From an uncultured Acidimicrobiales bacterium (GTDB lineage: Bacteria > Actinomycetota > Acidimicrobiia > Acidimicrobiales > SZUA-35), in NCBI GenBank assembly GCA_937922045.1, contig CAKZXA010000094.1, positions 1-39,325 on the forward strand: 39,325 nucleotides of DNA. The letters run 5' to 3'. Positions 38,481 to 39,325 of the stretch are shown one piece after another (within the stretch, counting starts at the first letter, position 1; each line of letters begins with the position of its first letter). The translations under genes and the position numbers were made by a program. The notes beneath the pieces are model-generated. The model saw nothing but the letters and a program-made list of their open reading frames with translations, searched no databases and was not told where the DNA came from.

Positions 38481-39325
38481 TTAGGTCAAACGGCTATCTT
38501 CGTCGGCGATCGCGTTCAACGTCCAGAGTCCGCAACGGTGAAGGGCAGGGTGTGCGGCCCCGTTGGCGACCACTGCCGCGGCGACGCTGAGCGCCCAGCC
38601 GGAAGCCCGTAGCCAGGAGGCATCGTCTGGTTTGGCGCCGACGATGCGGGTCTGTTGCCTGAGGCGTGTTCTCAAGGTGGTAGGCAGCGTCCACCATGCT
38701 ATGGCTAGGTCGGTGGCAGGATCGCCGGCGGCGATGTCGCCGAAGTCGATGACTGCGGCGAGCCGACCGTTGTCGACGAGCAGATTGAACGGGTGGAGGT
38801 CACCGTGAAGCCAGATGGCTGGGCCCGACCAAGCCGGTGCCGATCGCGCCTCGTCCCATCGACGACGAAGCACGGCCAGAATGCTCTGGCCAAGGTTGTT
38901 TGCGAGCGGTCCTGTTGGGGTGAGCAAGGGGTCTGTTCGGTCGCTGCGTTCGCCGAGCGGTATCCCGCGCAGAGGATTGATTGGCGCTTGCCGTGGCGCT
39001 GGTTGATGCAGAGCGCTAAGCAGCTGAGCCAGGTCATCGGCCAGGCCGGTGAGCTGGGACTCGGTGGGATGAACGGTGCCTAGAGGCAAACCGTCGAGCC
39101 AGGGCACGATCGACCACGGCCAGCCGAAGTCGTCGCTCGGCTTGGCGCATAGTGCCGGAACGGGTGTTGGGAAGGGAAGCCGGCCCGCCAGCTCAGGCAA
39201 CCAACGCTGTTCGTTCTCCAGGAGCGGCACAGCCATCGCCCGACGCGGCAACCGGGCCAGGTACCGATCGCCGAGGCGGTACAAAACATTGTCCCAACCG
39301 CTGGCGAACGCTTCGACGGGCCCGT
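38481..39325 (-). CDS. APH-family phosphotransferase, N-terminus outside the window
   Basis: The frame stays open to the window edge and the residues before the first in-window TTG read G-P-V-E-A-F-A-S-GWDNVLYRLGDRYLARLPRR. GWDN-x-x-Y-R-L-G is the usual early part of aminoglycoside phosphotransferase-like kinases, so the true start lies beyond 39325. The catalytic loop WLHGDLHPFNLLVD and the metal motif VIDFGDIAAGDPATDLA are complete, so the enzyme is probably active. About 281 residues are visible. Substrates of this large family include antibiotics, homoserine-like amino alcohols and sugars; a resistance role is not implied. Confidence 0.85.
   Translation of the reverse strand, partial: GPVEAFASGWDNVLYRLGDRYLARLPRRAMAVPLLENEQRWLPELAGRLPFPTPVPALCAKPSDDFGWPWSIVPWLDGLPLGTVHPTESQLTGLADDLAQLLSALHQPAPRQAPINPLRGIPLGERSDRTDPLLTPTGPLANNLGQSILAVLRRRWDEARSAPAWSGPAIWLHGDLHPFNLLVDNGRLAAVIDFGDIAAGDPATDLAIAWWTLPTTLRTRLRQQTRIVGAKPDDASWLRASGWALSVAAAVVANGAAHPALHRCGLWTLNAIADEDSRLT

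Overview
This window reads as chromosomal DNA of a high-GC actinobacterium, most likely class Acidimicrobiia (Ilumatobacter-like). The reasons are the presence of mycothiol glycosyltransferase mshA with its actinobacterial YbjN-type neighbour and proC, a Rex regulator beside hemC-hemD-hemB, an RsiG-type anti-sigma protein, threonine/glutamate-rich stalk linkers, and frequent GTG/TTG starts. The class assignment is inference from gene content; no rRNA or tRNA gene was seen. No CRISPR array, insertion sequence, integrase or prophage was seen.

Layout. 1-5.1 kb: the end of a propeller-like protein, an acidic small protein, a PfkB sugar kinase, then a minus-strand block (histidine phosphatase, YgjP/SprT-like metallopeptidase, CrtI/PYROXD2-like oxidoreductase) and a divergent MoaD. 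5.1-9 kb: a proline-rich membrane protein with a degenerate CdsA-like domain, an RsiG homologue with both cyclic-di-GMP motifs, an XRE regulator, and an ArsR plus ArsP-type permease pair behind a palindromic operator. 9-12.6 kb: mshA, YbjN-like, proC, a SAM-hydroxide adenosyltransferase family gene and a tiny membrane peptide gene. 12.6-17.8 kb: accessory secreted proteins and a 977-residue AfsR/SARP-like STAND regulator. 18-24 kb: FadD-like acyl-CoA ligase, a histidine phosphatase, then a tight operon of a small SD-led ORF, an M19 dipeptidase homologue lacking several metal ligands, a 572-residue protein of unknown family and a DUF3726 protein. 24-28.2 kb: two secreted proteases (M6 immune-inhibitor-A type and S8 subtilase). 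28.4-33 kb: an EspG-like protein divergent from a DNA methyltransferase with a possible nuclease-like C-terminal domain, an AhpD/CMD-like protein and a TRM11-like methylase. 33-37 kb: rex, a MaoC dehydratase, hemC, hemD, hemB. 37-39.3 kb: HNH protein, Thr-rich surface protein and an APH-family kinase cut by the window edge.

How parts work together. HemB, HemC and HemD are three consecutive steps from 5-aminolevulinate to uroporphyrinogen III. hemA, which often lies between rex and hemC in actinobacteria, is absent here and a reversed maoC occupies its place. The order mshA-YbjN...proC...hemCDB follows the mycobacterial order but is interrupted by about 20 kb of accessory genes. ArsR and the permease look like a self-regulated metal or metalloid efflux unit. 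The M19/unknown/DUF3726 operon is the best candidate for an undescribed pathway.

A recurring feature is a TANNNT -10 box ending 6-8 nt before the start codon, which suggests many leaderless mRNAs. It supports an unusual ACG start for hemC and a revised ATG start for hemB. Several convergent gene pairs are separated by perfect or near-perfect hairpins, two of which overlap the 3' end of a coding region.
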